A DNA stretch of 14,978 bases from Patescibacteria group bacterium (GTDB taxonomy: Bacteria; Patescibacteriota; Minisyncoccia; Phycocordibacterales; PALSA-1337): NCBI GenBank assembly GCA_004298345.1, contig SCTV01000074.1, positions 1 through 14,978 on the forward strand, in the 5' to 3' direction. A program made the translations under genes and the position numbers. Position 1 is the first letter of the stretch. Each line of letters starts with the position of its first letter. This document shows, piece by piece, positions 1-6,626 of this stretch. A model generated the notes under the pieces. It worked only from the letters and a program-made list of their open reading frames with translations. It was not told the origin of the DNA and ran no database searches.

Positions 1-638
1 CCGTATTTATTTTGAAAGGTGGTCGCGGGGGAATGGGTAATGAACAGTTTAAAAGCTCGGTCAATATTCGTCCGGAGGAGTCGACCAAAGGAAAACCTGG
101 TGAGGAAGGTGATTTTTCTCTTGAGCTCGAGCTGGTGGTGGATGCGGGACTGATCGGTGTACCAAACGCCGGCAAGTCGAGTCTTTTGAATGAGTTAACC
201 AATGCGTCATCGAAAGTGGGAAGTTATCAATTTACGACCCTTGAGCCCCATCTGGGTGCGCTTTCCGGCGGTTTTGTGCTTGCAGATATTCCTGGACTGA
301 TCGAGGGTGCATCAGAGGGTAAGGGTCTCGGTCACGCATTCTTGAGACATATCAAACGTACTAAAATGATTTTGCATTGTCTTTCACTCGAGAATACGGC
401 ACTTGTGGAGACATATAAAATTATTCGGAAAGAATTGATGGAGTATGATCCGGCCTTGGCTGAGAAAAAAGAGGTGGTGATCTTGACCAAAACAGACCTA
501 GTTACCGAAAAAGAGCTCGCGAGCGCGATAAAAAAGATTCAAAAATATAATAAAGATATTTTTACGGTGACCGTGTATGATGATGTGTCTGTAAAAAAAC
601 TTAATGACGGTCTCGTAAAGATATTGAGAGCACTCTAA
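1..638 (+). CDS. obg: GTPase Obg, 5'-truncated by the window edge
   Basis: Obg is a ribosome-associated GTPase involved in 50S maturation and stress control. The frame is open from base 3, so the true start lies to the left; the TTG at base 12 is internal. Bases 3-60 encode the end of the glycine-rich Obg fold (VFILKGGRGGMGN). The G domain follows: G1 GVPNAGKSS at about 156-182, switch I YQFTTLEPHLG at about 225-257, G3 DIPGLIEGA at about 285-311, and G4 TKTD at 486-497 in place of NKxD. The protein ends soon after the G domain (LVKILRAL), so no C-terminal OCT domain is present, which is common among short bacterial Obg proteins. The stop is 25 bases before gatB. Identity is secure; only the N-terminal half of the Obg fold is missing from view. 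Confidence 0.95.
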   Translation, partial: VFILKGGRGGMGNEQFKSSVNIRPEESTKGKPGEEGDFSLELELVVDAGLIGVPNAGKSSLLNELTNASSKVGSYQFTTLEPHLGALSGGFVLADIPGLIEGASEGKGLGHAFLRHIKRTKMILHCLSLENTALVETYKIIRKELMEYDPALAEKKEVVILTKTDLVTEKELASAIKKIQKYNKDIFTVTVYDDVSVKKLNDGLVKILRAL

Positions 639-651
639 TCTGTGTTAAAAT
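624..651 (+). promoter_or_regulatory. Predicted gatB promoter (extended -10)
   Basis: TTGAGA at 624-629, a 13-base gap, then the extended -10 TGTTAAAAT at 643-651 (16-base hexamer spacing). Transcription would begin near 657-658, leaving only a 5-7-base leader before the gatB ATG at 664. No Shine-Dalgarno sequence lies in that gap. The -35 overlaps the end of obg. Confidence 0.5.
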
Positions 652-663
652 AGCACAAACAAG

Positions 664-2109
664 ATGGACAAATATAAAGCAACTATCGGACTGGAAGTGC
701 ATGCCGAACTAAAGACAAAAACAAAAGTTTTTTGTTCATGTCTAAATTCGGCGGATGAAGTACGACCAAATATCAATGTTTGTCCGGTCTGCATGGGCCA
801 TCCAGGTACGCTTCCGGTTTTAAATAAGGAAGCAGTAAAACATGTATTAAAAGTGGGGTATGCAATCGGTGCAAATATTGCAGACTTTACCGAATTTGAC
901 CGTAAGAATTATTTTTACCCAGATATTCCAAAGGGCTATCAAATCAGTCAGTACAAATACCCGCTTGTTTCTGGTGGGGAGCTTGCTGGAGTTAAAATTA
1001 CTCGTGTCCATCTTGAGGAAGATACTGCCAGGTCTACTCATGACACGGGCGATTATAGTCTCGTAGATTTTAATCGTGCTGGTCTACCCCTCATGGAGCT
1101 GGTGACTGAGCCGGTGATACACAGTGCTGAGGAGGCGTCGAATTTTGCCAAAGAACTCCAGTTGCTCTTGCGATACCTTGGTGCTGGAGATGCCAATATG
1201 GAAAAAGGAGAGATGCGTGTGGAGGCGAATATATCGGTAAGTCCCGAGTCAAAAGTCCTGAGTCAAAAGTTGGGTACCAAGACAGAAGTTAAAAACTTGA
1301 ACTCATTTAAGGTGGTGGAAAAAGCGATTGCATACGAAATAAAAAGACAGATTGCGTTGCTTGAAAATGGTGAAAAAGTGATTCAAGAAACTCGGGGTTG
1401 GGATGAGGCTGGGCAAAAAACATACTCGCAAAGAATAAAAGAAGATTCGCATGACTACCGCTATTTTCCCGAACCAGATTTACCAAAATTAAAACTGAGT
1501 GAGATCTCAGAATTTAAAAAAGAGATACTTGAAAAAGAACTCGGAGAGCTGCCGTGGCAGAAACGTGAAAGACTGCAGAAAAACTTTGCATTAAAAGCCG
1601 AAGATGCGGAGATTTTTGTGCAGTCGAAAAATTTGGCGGATTATTTTGAATCGGTAATCAAAGCGTGTAAGTCGAATGCAAAGCTCGTTAAACTTTCAGC
1701 CAACTACATTCTCTCGGACTATCTCGGCTTGCTCAAAAATGACACAACCGGAGCAACTATTTCAAAAATTCCTCCAGAAAATTTTGCAAAATTGATGCAA
1801 ATGGTGGCGGACAATAAACTTTCTTCTCGTGGAGCAAAAGATACCTTGCTTGCACTTTTTACTGAAGGTGGTGAGCCTGAGGCTGTAGCGACGACACGAG
1901 GTTTGATACAAAAAAGTGATGAGGGTGAGCTCATCAAGGTGGTGCTCACGGTACTTGAAGCCAATCCAAACGCGGTCGCGGACTATCGTAGTGGAAAAGA
2001 ATCAGCACTTCAGTTTTTAATCGGACAAGGAATGAAAGCTACTCGAGGTGGAGCAAATCCAGATGTTCTAAAAAAGTCTTTTGTGGCTGGTTTGGCCCAG
2101 GTAAAATAA
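664..2109 (+). CDS. gatB: Asp-tRNA(Asn)/Glu-tRNA(Gln) amidotransferase subunit B
   Basis: GatB is the kinase/transamidase subunit of GatCAB, which phosphorylates and amidates mischarged Glu-tRNA(Gln) or Asp-tRNA(Asn) with ammonia channelled from GatA. The 481-residue length is normal. Seen in the sequence: the N-terminal IGLEVHAELKTKTKVFCSC, the zinc-binding pair pattern FCSC followed by CPVC, the downstream GHPGTLP, the NYFYPDIPKGYQISQ motif, HLEEDTAR, DFNRAGLPLMELVTEP, and the ATP-site region ending in HDYRYFPEPDLP. The C-terminal 130 or so residues form the helical GatB/Yqey tRNA-contacting domain. gatA and gatC are not next to it, so the complex is not encoded as one operon here. The ATG at 664 is chosen because it directly opens the conserved domain; the leader is nearly absent and no Shine-Dalgarno is visible. 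Confidence 0.97.
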   Translation: MDKYKATIGLEVHAELKTKTKVFCSCLNSADEVRPNINVCPVCMGHPGTLPVLNKEAVKHVLKVGYAIGANIADFTEFDRKNYFYPDIPKGYQISQYKYPLVSGGELAGVKITRVHLEEDTARSTHDTGDYSLVDFNRAGLPLMELVTEPVIHSAEEASNFAKELQLLLRYLGAGDANMEKGEMRVEANISVSPESKVLSQKLGTKTEVKNLNSFKVVEKAIAYEIKRQIALLENGEKVIQETRGWDEAGQKTYSQRIKEDSHDYRYFPEPDLPKLKLSEISEFKKEILEKELGELPWQKRERLQKNFALKAEDAEIFVQSKNLADYFESVIKACKSNAKLVKLSANYILSDYLGLLKNDTTGATISKIPPENFAKLMQMVADNKLSSRGAKDTLLALFTEGGEPEAVATTRGLIQKSDEGELIKVVLTVLEANPNAVADYRSGKESALQFLIGQGMKATRGGANPDVLKKSFVAGLAQVK

Positions 2110-2142
2110 TTCTTATCCTGGGAGGTGGTCTTTTCTTTTTTC

Positions 2143-2151
2143 TGGTATACT
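2143..2151 (+). promoter_or_regulatory. Extended -10 element for gap
   Basis: TGGTATACT is a close match to the extended -10 consensus TGnTATAAT and lies in the 72-base gatB-gap gap. No good -35 is visible at 16-18 bases upstream, as expected for an extended -10 promoter. The predicted leader is about 24 bases and contains no Shine-Dalgarno near the gap ATG. Confidence 0.5.
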
Positions 2152-2181
2152 GGAAGGTACTTACTATAGATAATAGACATT

Positions 2182-3216
2182 ATGAAAAAAATAAAAGTTG
2201 GCATCAATGGATTTGGACGAATCGGACGGGCATTTTTAAAGGTGGCGCGAGAACGAGCGGACGAGCTCGAAGTGGTGGCGGTCAATGATTTGGGTGATAT
2301 CAAAAATTTTGCCTACTTGCTCAAATATGATACTGCGTACGGTGTGAGTGATTTTTCCGTCTCTGTGAAGGCCGATAATTCGGCATTGGTTGTGGACGGC
2401 AAGGAAATTATTTTTGTGAGTGAAAAAGACGCGACCAAACTGCCTTGGGGAAAGCTTGGTGTAGATGTAGTGGTCGAGTCTACCGGCCTTTTCACTAGCG
2501 CCGAAAAAGCCAAAGTACATCTCGAGGCTGGTGCCAAGCGCGTGGTAATTTCGGCTCCGGCAAAAGATGAGGCGGGGAGTAGTGCGGTATGCGAGACTGT
2601 GCTGATGGCAATGAACGAGGAGAAACTTTCGACCTGCAAGATTTCTTCAAATGCTTCGTGTACCACCAACGCGGGTTCGCCTCTGCTCGCTATTCTCGAC
2701 GAAGCCCTCGGTGTAGAAAAAGCTTTGCTCAACACGGTGCATGGCTACACTGCTAGTCAGGCTTTGGTAGACGGTCCAAACAAAAAAGATTTCAGGGAAG
2801 GTAGGGCAGCGGCACAAAATATTGTGCCGTCTTCGACTGGTGCGGCGATTGCGGTGACCAAAATTCTTACGCATTTGAAAGGACTGTTTGACGGAGTTTC
2901 GATGCGTGTGCCAGTGGTGACCGGATCTATTGTAGATGTGACATTTATTTCAAAGAAAAATACTTCGGCTGAAGAGGTTAATGCTATTTTACAAAAGGCC
3001 GCAAGCGAGGCTCGTTGGAAAGGTATTTTTACTATAACCGAAGAGCCTCTGGTATCGAGCGATATCATTGGCAATCCACACGCTTCCATCGCCGACCTTG
3101 CCTTTACTCGAGTCGTCGGGGGCAATCTCGTGAAAGTAATGGCATGGTATGACAACGAAATGGGGTATACCTACACCCTCGTGGATCATGTAATCAAAGC
3201 GGGGAAGTTGGTGTAA
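2182..3216 (+). CDS. gap: Glyceraldehyde-3-phosphate dehydrogenase, type I
   Basis: Catalyses the NAD(P)-dependent oxidative phosphorylation of glyceraldehyde 3-phosphate to 1,3-bisphosphoglycerate in glycolysis. The 344-residue length fits the family. The Rossmann motif GINGFGRIGR spans residues 7-16, and AVNDLGD near residues 33-39 matches the NAD-preferring NDLxD type. The catalytic cysteine is Cys160 in SNASCTTN, and the base is His187 in TVHGYT (usually TVHAYT). The end of the protein carries WYDNEMGYTYTLVDH, the usual C-terminal signature. The stretch between SAPAKDE and the catalytic loop (residues 124-155) departs from the usual FVxGVNxxxY and looks lineage-specific. It stands alone after gatB with its own promoter and precedes the sugar-phosphate genes. 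Large reverse-strand frames here are only shadows. Confidence 0.97.
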   Translation: MKKIKVGINGFGRIGRAFLKVARERADELEVVAVNDLGDIKNFAYLLKYDTAYGVSDFSVSVKADNSALVVDGKEIIFVSEKDATKLPWGKLGVDVVVESTGLFTSAEKAKVHLEAGAKRVVISAPAKDEAGSSAVCETVLMAMNEEKLSTCKISSNASCTTNAGSPLLAILDEALGVEKALLNTVHGYTASQALVDGPNKKDFREGRAAAQNIVPSSTGAAIAVTKILTHLKGLFDGVSMRVPVVTGSIVDVTFISKKNTSAEEVNAILQKAASEARWKGIFTITEEPLVSSDIIGNPHASIADLAFTRVVGGNLVKVMAWYDNEMGYTYTLVDHVIKAGKLV

Positions 3217-3230
3217 TTTTCAAATAAATT

Positions 3231-3431
3231 ATGAAAAAAACTTCAACCGTAGCAATAGTTGTAATCGTAATACTATTAATTTCAGGTTATATTGAGAATA
3301 ATTACTGCCGTATATGGGTGACGTATGAACCAATTGGAACACCGAAAGATTATAGACACACAACTGGGCTTTGCAATTTAAATTCGTATGTTTCAATACC
3401 AGGGGCGCTTTTTCTTGGTTGGTTGAAATAA
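3231..3431 (+). CDS. Small hypothetical membrane protein
   Basis: This 66-residue protein is not recognised as any family. It begins MKKTS and has one strong hydrophobic segment at about residues 7-20 (VAIVVIVILLISGY), so it is either a single-pass membrane protein or a small secreted protein with an uncleaved signal anchor. The rest is polar and aromatic, with two cysteines (about residues 26 and 48) that could form a disulfide outside the cell, and a hydrophobic tail ending FLGWLK. It starts 14 bases after gap and stops 4 bases before rpiB, which supports a real gene in the same transcript. It is more AT-rich than gap. The opposite-strand frame of similar length has no comparable spacing support. 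Confidence 0.55.
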   Translation: MKKTSTVAIVVIVILLISGYIENNYCRIWVTYEPIGTPKDYRHTTGLCNLNSYVSIPGALFLGWLK

Positions 3432-3435
3432 TAAA

Positions 3436-3885
3436 ATGAAAATTATATTTGCTACCGATCATGCAGGATTTGAATTAAAAAACGTACTTGTGGAGTACGT
3501 CAAGACACTCGGTTTTGAGGTGGAGGATTGCGGAGCAAAATTTTTTGACAAAGAGGATGACTATCCAGATTTTATTACTCTCGCGGCAAAAGCGGTTTCT
3601 CTCGATCCAACAAACCCAAAAGCAATAGTGCTCGGTGGCTCAGGGCAAGGAGAAGCCATCGTTTCAAATCGTTTTTCTGGAGTTCGGGCTGTGGTGTATT
3701 ACGGCAAAAATCTTGAAATCATCAAACTCTCTCGAGAGCACAATGATGCCAATATTCTCTCCCTCGGCGCCCGCTTTTTATCTTCCGACGAGGCAAAGGA
3801 AGCCGTAAAACTTTGGCTCGAAACCCCTTTTTCATACGAGGAGCGCCATTTGCGGAGAATTCAGAAAATTGAACAGATAAATTGA
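3436..3885 (+). CDS. rpiB: Ribose-5-phosphate isomerase B (Glu-type active site)
   Basis: Interconverts ribulose 5-phosphate and ribose 5-phosphate in the non-oxidative pentose-phosphate pathway. The 149 residues cover the whole LacAB/RpiB fold. Visible motifs are ATDHAGFELK at the N-terminus, DCGA followed by DDYPDF, the phosphate/active loop LGGSGQGEAIVSNRF, SREHNDAN, and RHLRRI near the end. In E. coli RpiB the loop carries a catalytic Cys66. Here that position is Gly and the loop contains GQGE, as in the Mycobacterium tuberculosis enzyme, where a glutamate acts as the base. It therefore belongs to the actinobacterial-type subgroup rather than the Cys type. It starts 4 bases after the small membrane gene. 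It ends with TGA, which shows that UGA is a stop in this organism. Confidence 0.94.
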   Translation: MKIIFATDHAGFELKNVLVEYVKTLGFEVEDCGAKFFDKEDDYPDFITLAAKAVSLDPTNPKAIVLGGSGQGEAIVSNRFSGVRAVVYYGKNLEIIKLSREHNDANILSLGARFLSSDEAKEAVKLWLETPFSYEERHLRRIQKIEQIN

Positions 3886-3891
3886 GTTAAA

Positions 3892-4366
3892 ATTCTCCCT
3901 TTGCAAAGGCCGTCTACAGGTGTCGATCAACAGATGATCGACTCTGCACCAGAAGTCACTCTGGCGTGGAGGGATTTGTATGAAATTAGTATACAACCAA
4001 AGTCTAAAACCTCTTGCGCAAAATTTAAGGAGATCTGGTAATCTTTCAGAAGTTTTACTTTGGAATCAAATAAAATCTAAGAAGTTAGGGGTCAAATTTT
4101 TAAGACAGAAGCCTGTAGATAAATACATTATTGATTTCTATTGTAACGAACTCAATCTGGCTATAGAGATAGATGGTGTAAGTCATGATGCTAAAGTCGA
4201 ATCCGACGTCGAAAGACAAAATATGCTAGAATCTAAAGGCATTAGATTTCTTCGATTTAGTGATACCGAAGTAAAACGTAATATTGAAAGTGTGGTAAAA
4301 GAGATTAAAGAATTTATTAATAACAAAATCCCTCCCTTTCAGGTGCTCCCTTTAAAAAGGGAGAAT
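3892..4366 (+). mobile_element. Palindrome-bounded DUF559 cassette (putative)
   Basis: The unit has perfect 11-base terminal inverted repeats: ATTCTCCCTTT at 3892-3902 and AAAGGGAGAAT at 4356-4366. Each end is also locally palindromic (CCTTTGCAAAGG at 3898-3909; CTCCCTTT/AAAGGGAG at 4346-4363). A second inner pair matches in inverted orientation: GGAGGGATTTGT at 3968-3979 and ACAAAATCCCTCC at 4323-4335, with one extra A. Between the inner pair lies one nuclease-like gene; between the left outer and inner repeats lies a hairpin-rich non-coding stretch. That the unit moves is inference; no clear target duplication is seen. Confidence 0.5.
3903..3967 (+). other. Hairpin-rich non-coding leader of the DUF559 cassette
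   Basis: GTCGATCA at 3922-3929 and TGATCGAC at 3935-3942 form a perfect 8-bp stem with a 5-base loop. CCAGA at 3949-3953 and TCTGG at 3960-3964 form a second stem with a 6-base loop. GGT (3919-3921) and ACC (3948-3950) could close the first hairpin as an alternative. This may be a structured RNA or a DNA recognition site for the encoded protein; nothing in the sequence decides which. Confidence 0.4.
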
Positions 4367-4393
4367 AATACAAAACTATGCCTATTCAAATAA
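3980..4393 (+). CDS. DUF559 / Vsr-like endonuclease-fold protein
   Basis: A 137-residue protein of the DUF559 family (PF04480), related to very-short-patch-repair and other PD-(D/E)xK nucleases. Seen: the N-terminal LKPLAQNLRRSGNLSEVLLWNQIKSKKLG, then KFLRQKPVDKYIIDFYC, then the catalytic-type core LAIEIDGVSHD with the acidic pair E-x-D, then ERQNMLESKGIRFLRFSDTEV. All the family's key positions look intact, so it may be active. Its substrate is unknown. The last 20 or so residues (from IPPFQV) are encoded by the right-hand repeats and by flanking DNA, and the frame runs 16 bases into rpe. The native C-terminus is therefore probably shorter and the tail is read-through. Codon use is AT-rich compared with rpiB and rpe. 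It sits alone inside terminal inverted repeats, which suggests a selfish or mobile gene rather than a host pathway gene. Confidence 0.88.
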   Translation: MKLVYNQSLKPLAQNLRRSGNLSEVLLWNQIKSKKLGVKFLRQKPVDKYIIDFYCNELNLAIEIDGVSHDAKVESDVERQNMLESKGIRFLRFSDTEVKRNIESVVKEIKEFINNKIPPFQVLPLKRENNTKLCLFK

Positions 4394-5052
4394 TTCCCGC
4401 GATATTGCCACAAAGCTTTTCCGAGCTCGAAGAAAAGATGTCTCAAGTAAACGGTCTCGTACCTCTTGTGCAGATAGATATTTGTGATGGCAAATATACT
4501 CCAAAAGCGACTTGGCCATATCGCAAACACGACGATTCTTTTGATGCGATGATGCGAGAGGAAATAGGGATGCCCTTCTGGGAGGATTTGGATTTTGAAA
4601 TTGATCTCATGGCTCGTAATCCCGAAGCCCTGATACCTCAGTGGGTGACTGCTGGTGCACAGAGAATCATTATTCACGCCGATTCGACAGACAAGCTCGG
4701 AGAGGTGATTGATTCGTGTAAAAATCAGGTGGAAGTAGGTGTGGCGATCGGACTCACCACCCCTCTTGAAAAAATCTTGCCGTATATCGCAGATATTTCG
4801 GTCATTCAGTGTATGGGAATTAGCAAAATCGGTTTTCAGGGACAAAATTTTAATGAACAAGTGTATGAAAAGATCAAGGAAGTGCGTCAAGCTTTACCCG
4901 ATATAGAAATCAGTGTTGATGGGGGAGTCACTCTCGAAAATGCACAAAAATTAATCGAAGCCGGTGCTACAAGACTAGCTGTCGGCTCGGCTATTTTTGG
5001 AGAGATTGATATCCACAAAGCTATTAGTGAATTTCAAGAGCGGGCGGTATAA
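4378..5052 (+). CDS. rpe: Ribulose-phosphate 3-epimerase-like TIM barrel
   Basis: Predicted to interconvert ribulose 5-phosphate and xylulose 5-phosphate. The 224 residues follow the family plan: PAILPQSF at 7-14 (usual PSILSADF), VQIDICDGKYTP at 31-42 (usual HxDVMDGHFVPN), FEIDLMA at 73-79 (usual DVHLMV), CMGISKIGFQGQNF at 145-158 (usual GFGGQxF), SVDGGV at 179-184, and the phosphate-loop AVGSAIF near the end. Of the four usual metal ligands His, Asp, His, Asp, it keeps Asp34 and Asp181 but has Gln32 and Asp76 in place of the histidines. It could be an epimerase with an altered metal site or a relative with another substrate. The neighbours rpiB and transketolase strongly favour the pentose-phosphate role. 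The ATG at 4378 is the first in frame at the conserved N-terminus. The stop TAA lies inside the TATAAT of the next gene. Confidence 0.85.
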   Translation: MPIQIIPAILPQSFSELEEKMSQVNGLVPLVQIDICDGKYTPKATWPYRKHDDSFDAMMREEIGMPFWEDLDFEIDLMARNPEALIPQWVTAGAQRIIIHADSTDKLGEVIDSCKNQVEVGVAIGLTTPLEKILPYIADISVIQCMGISKIGFQGQNFNEQVYEKIKEVRQALPDIEISVDGGVTLENAQKLIEAGATRLAVGSAIFGEIDIHKAISEFQERAV

Positions 5053-5053
5053 T
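5048..5053 (+). promoter_or_regulatory. Consensus -10 box for a leaderless mRNA
   Basis: A perfect TATAAT overlaps the rpe stop codon and lies exactly 6 bases before the ATG at 5060. Normal spacing would start transcription at or within a base or two of the A of ATG, giving a leaderless mRNA. No convincing -35 is visible inside the end of rpe. Confidence 0.5.
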
Positions 5054-5059
5054 GTGAAC

Positions 5060-5341
5060 ATGTTGAAAAAGCCTCAAAGTTTTAAAAGTAAGGGTGTCAT
5101 GACTCTCGATAAGCTCGCCGGTATGATGGCGAATGGATTTTCGAATTTGGAAGAAAAGCTTGGCGGAAGAATAGATAAAGTGGAAGAACGTCTGACCGAT
5201 GTGGAAGATCGACTTTCTCAAAAAATTTCTGGCCTAGAAAATCGTATTGATTACCTCGCGGAAGGCAAAGCAAGTAGAGAAGAAGTTAAAACAATCAATA
5301 TTCGTCTTACTCGTGTTGAGAAAAAATTCGCCACTAAATAG
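5060..5341 (+). CDS. Small coiled-coil hypothetical protein
   Basis: A 93-residue protein with no enzymatic motif. After a basic N-terminus it carries MTLDKLAGMMANGFSNLEEKL, a short motif of a type I associate with small candidate-phyla proteins. Then comes a long heptad pattern (IDKVEERLTDVEDRLSQKIS and on to RLTRVEKKF) that should form a coiled coil over about residues 30-90. The function is unknown; oligomerisation or a tether role is possible. The frame is open further left to 4997, but the ATG at 5060 is preferred because a perfect TATAAT lies 6 bases before it and the upstream part overlaps rpe. An internal ATG at 5099 is the alternative start. It ends 12 bases before the transketolase N-subunit gene. 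Confidence 0.75.
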   Translation: MLKKPQSFKSKGVMTLDKLAGMMANGFSNLEEKLGGRIDKVEERLTDVEDRLSQKISGLENRIDYLAEGKASREEVKTINIRLTRVEKKFATK

Positions 5342-5353
5342 TAGCTCTAATTT

Positions 5354-6220
5354 ATGTCTCTTACTCCCTCAAAAATCAAAGAGCTAGAGTTAAAAGCGAA
5401 CGATGTTCGTCAGTCTATAATAGAAATGCTTCTTGAAGCCGGCTCTGGACACACGGCCGGCCCTCTCGACATGGCTGATGTTTTTACTTATCTCTATTTT
5501 CATGCACTCAAACATAACCCTAAAAACCCGGAATGGGAAGATCGCGACAGGCTCGTGCTTTCAAACGGCCATATTTGTCCATTGCTCTATGCTACCATGG
5601 CACACGCGGGGTATTTTCCAGTAGCAGAATTAAAAACATTGCGTAAGTTTGGCTCGCGGCTCCAAGGTCATCCGCACCGAGATTTTCTGCCCGCTCTCGA
5701 AACCTCTTCTGGCCCACTGGGTTCTGGTCTATCACAGGCGGTAGGTATGGCCCTCGCTGATCGTATTGATCATGGTCGCACTTCCGACAAGCAGTTCTAT
5801 TGTTTGGTGGGTGATGGTGAGCTCGATGAGGGGCAAAACTGGGAGGCTATCATGCTTGCGGGAAAAGAGAAGATCCAAAATCTGACGGTGATCATCGATC
5901 GCAACAATATCCAGATCGATGGTTTTACCGAAGACATCATGCCACTCAATCCTCTAGCGGATAAATGGCAGGCTTTCGGCTGGCATGTTCAGGAAATCGA
6001 CGGACATAATTTTGCAATGATAGATGAGGCGATCGGCGACGCTCGAGCTGTGTTTGATAAGCCCTCAGTAATTATCGCCAACACAATCGCGAGCAAAGGT
6101 GTGCCAGAATTTGAGCGCCGCTTTGAATGGCATGGCAAACCACCAAATAAAGAGGAGGCGGAGTTGGCTTTAAAAGAAATTCGGACATGGCGGGGGAAGA
6201 TTAAGTCAGAACACGAATAA
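5354..6220 (+). CDS. tkt: Transketolase, N-terminal (thiamine-diphosphate-binding) subunit
   Basis: Encodes the pyrophosphate-binding half of transketolase, which transfers two-carbon ketol units between sugar phosphates. The 288 residues correspond to the first third to half of a full-length enzyme. Seen: SGHTAGPLDMADV at 31-43, LVLSNGHICPLLYA at 67-80, the substrate loop GHPHR at 105-109, SSGPLGSGLSQAVGMA at 118-133, and the ThDP/metal motif GDGELDEGQNWEA at 153-165 ending at Asn184-Asn185 (RNNIQIDG). It must pair with the C-terminal subunit encoded at 7049-8068 to make an active site, as in other split transketolases of archaea and small-genome bacteria. Two foreign-looking genes lie between the halves. 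There is no Shine-Dalgarno in front of the ATG. Confidence 0.95.
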   Translation: MSLTPSKIKELELKANDVRQSIIEMLLEAGSGHTAGPLDMADVFTYLYFHALKHNPKNPEWEDRDRLVLSNGHICPLLYATMAHAGYFPVAELKTLRKFGSRLQGHPHRDFLPALETSSGPLGSGLSQAVGMALADRIDHGRTSDKQFYCLVGDGELDEGQNWEAIMLAGKEKIQNLTVIIDRNNIQIDGFTEDIMPLNPLADKWQAFGWHVQEIDGHNFAMIDEAIGDARAVFDKPSVIIANTIASKGVPEFERRFEWHGKPPNKEEAELALKEIRTWRGKIKSEHE

Positions 6221-6221
6221 T

Positions 6222-6608
6222 ATGAAAAAAATAGAATCTGATGTTAAACAATATCTAGATGAACGGCTATGGAACAATCTTCGTCCAGGAGACTTAGCAA
6301 AATCAATTTCTATTGAAGCGGCTGAATTGCTCGAAATCTTTCAGTGGTCTAATCCTGAGTTGGGTACTGTCAAAATGGACAATGAGAAAATTGAGAAAAT
6401 AAAAAAAGAACTCGCAGATATTTTGATATACTGTATTGATATTGCAGTACTTCTAGATTTTGATACAGAAGAAATTATTAGAAAAAAATTAGATTACATA
6501 AAGAAAAAGTATCCAGCTGAATTGATGTCAAAAATGAAAGGAAAGGAGTCGGGTACCGAGGACGCTTATTGGCAAATTAAAAAAGAACACCGAAGAAAAA
6601 ATGCTTAA
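6222..6608 (+). CDS. MazG-like nucleotide pyrophosphohydrolase
   Basis: A 128-residue all-helical protein of the MazG / RS21-C6 (dCTPase-like) type, expected to hydrolyse (d)NTPs to NMP and pyrophosphate for nucleotide-pool cleansing. The metal-binding pattern is complete: IEAAELLEIFQW supplies Glu32 and Glu35, and KKELADILIYCIDIA supplies Glu63 and Asp66. The downstream helix with RKKLDYIKKKYP is also typical. The single-domain length fits the small MazG-like group, not the two-domain MazG of E. coli. It begins 1 base after the transketolase N-subunit stop, and its stop overlaps the next gene's ATG (ATGCTTAA), so translation is probably coupled. It is more AT-rich than the transketolase genes around it. 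The exact nucleotide substrate cannot be read from the sequence. Confidence 0.85.
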   Translation: MKKIESDVKQYLDERLWNNLRPGDLAKSISIEAAELLEIFQWSNPELGTVKMDNEKIEKIKKELADILIYCIDIAVLLDFDTEEIIRKKLDYIKKKYPAELMSKMKGKESGTEDAYWQIKKEHRRKNA

Positions 6609-6626
6609 TCCCTCACAAAAACTCAA
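6601..6626 (+). repeat. Direct repeat, left copy
   Basis: This 26-base stretch matches 7049-7074 at 23 of 26 positions (ATGCTTAATCCC, then one change, then CACAAAAA, and so on). It supplies the start codon and first nine residues (MLNPSQKLN) of the nucleotidyltransferase gene. Confidence 0.7.

Noticed and set aside
2313..3189. Several reverse-strand frames of 66-140 codons opposite gap
   Set aside because: They lie wholly antisense to a strongly conserved enzyme gene and show shadow composition.
3229..3462. A 77-codon reverse-strand frame opposite the small membrane gene
   Set aside because: It overlaps the start of rpiB antisense, while the plus-strand 66-residue frame fits snugly between gap and rpiB.
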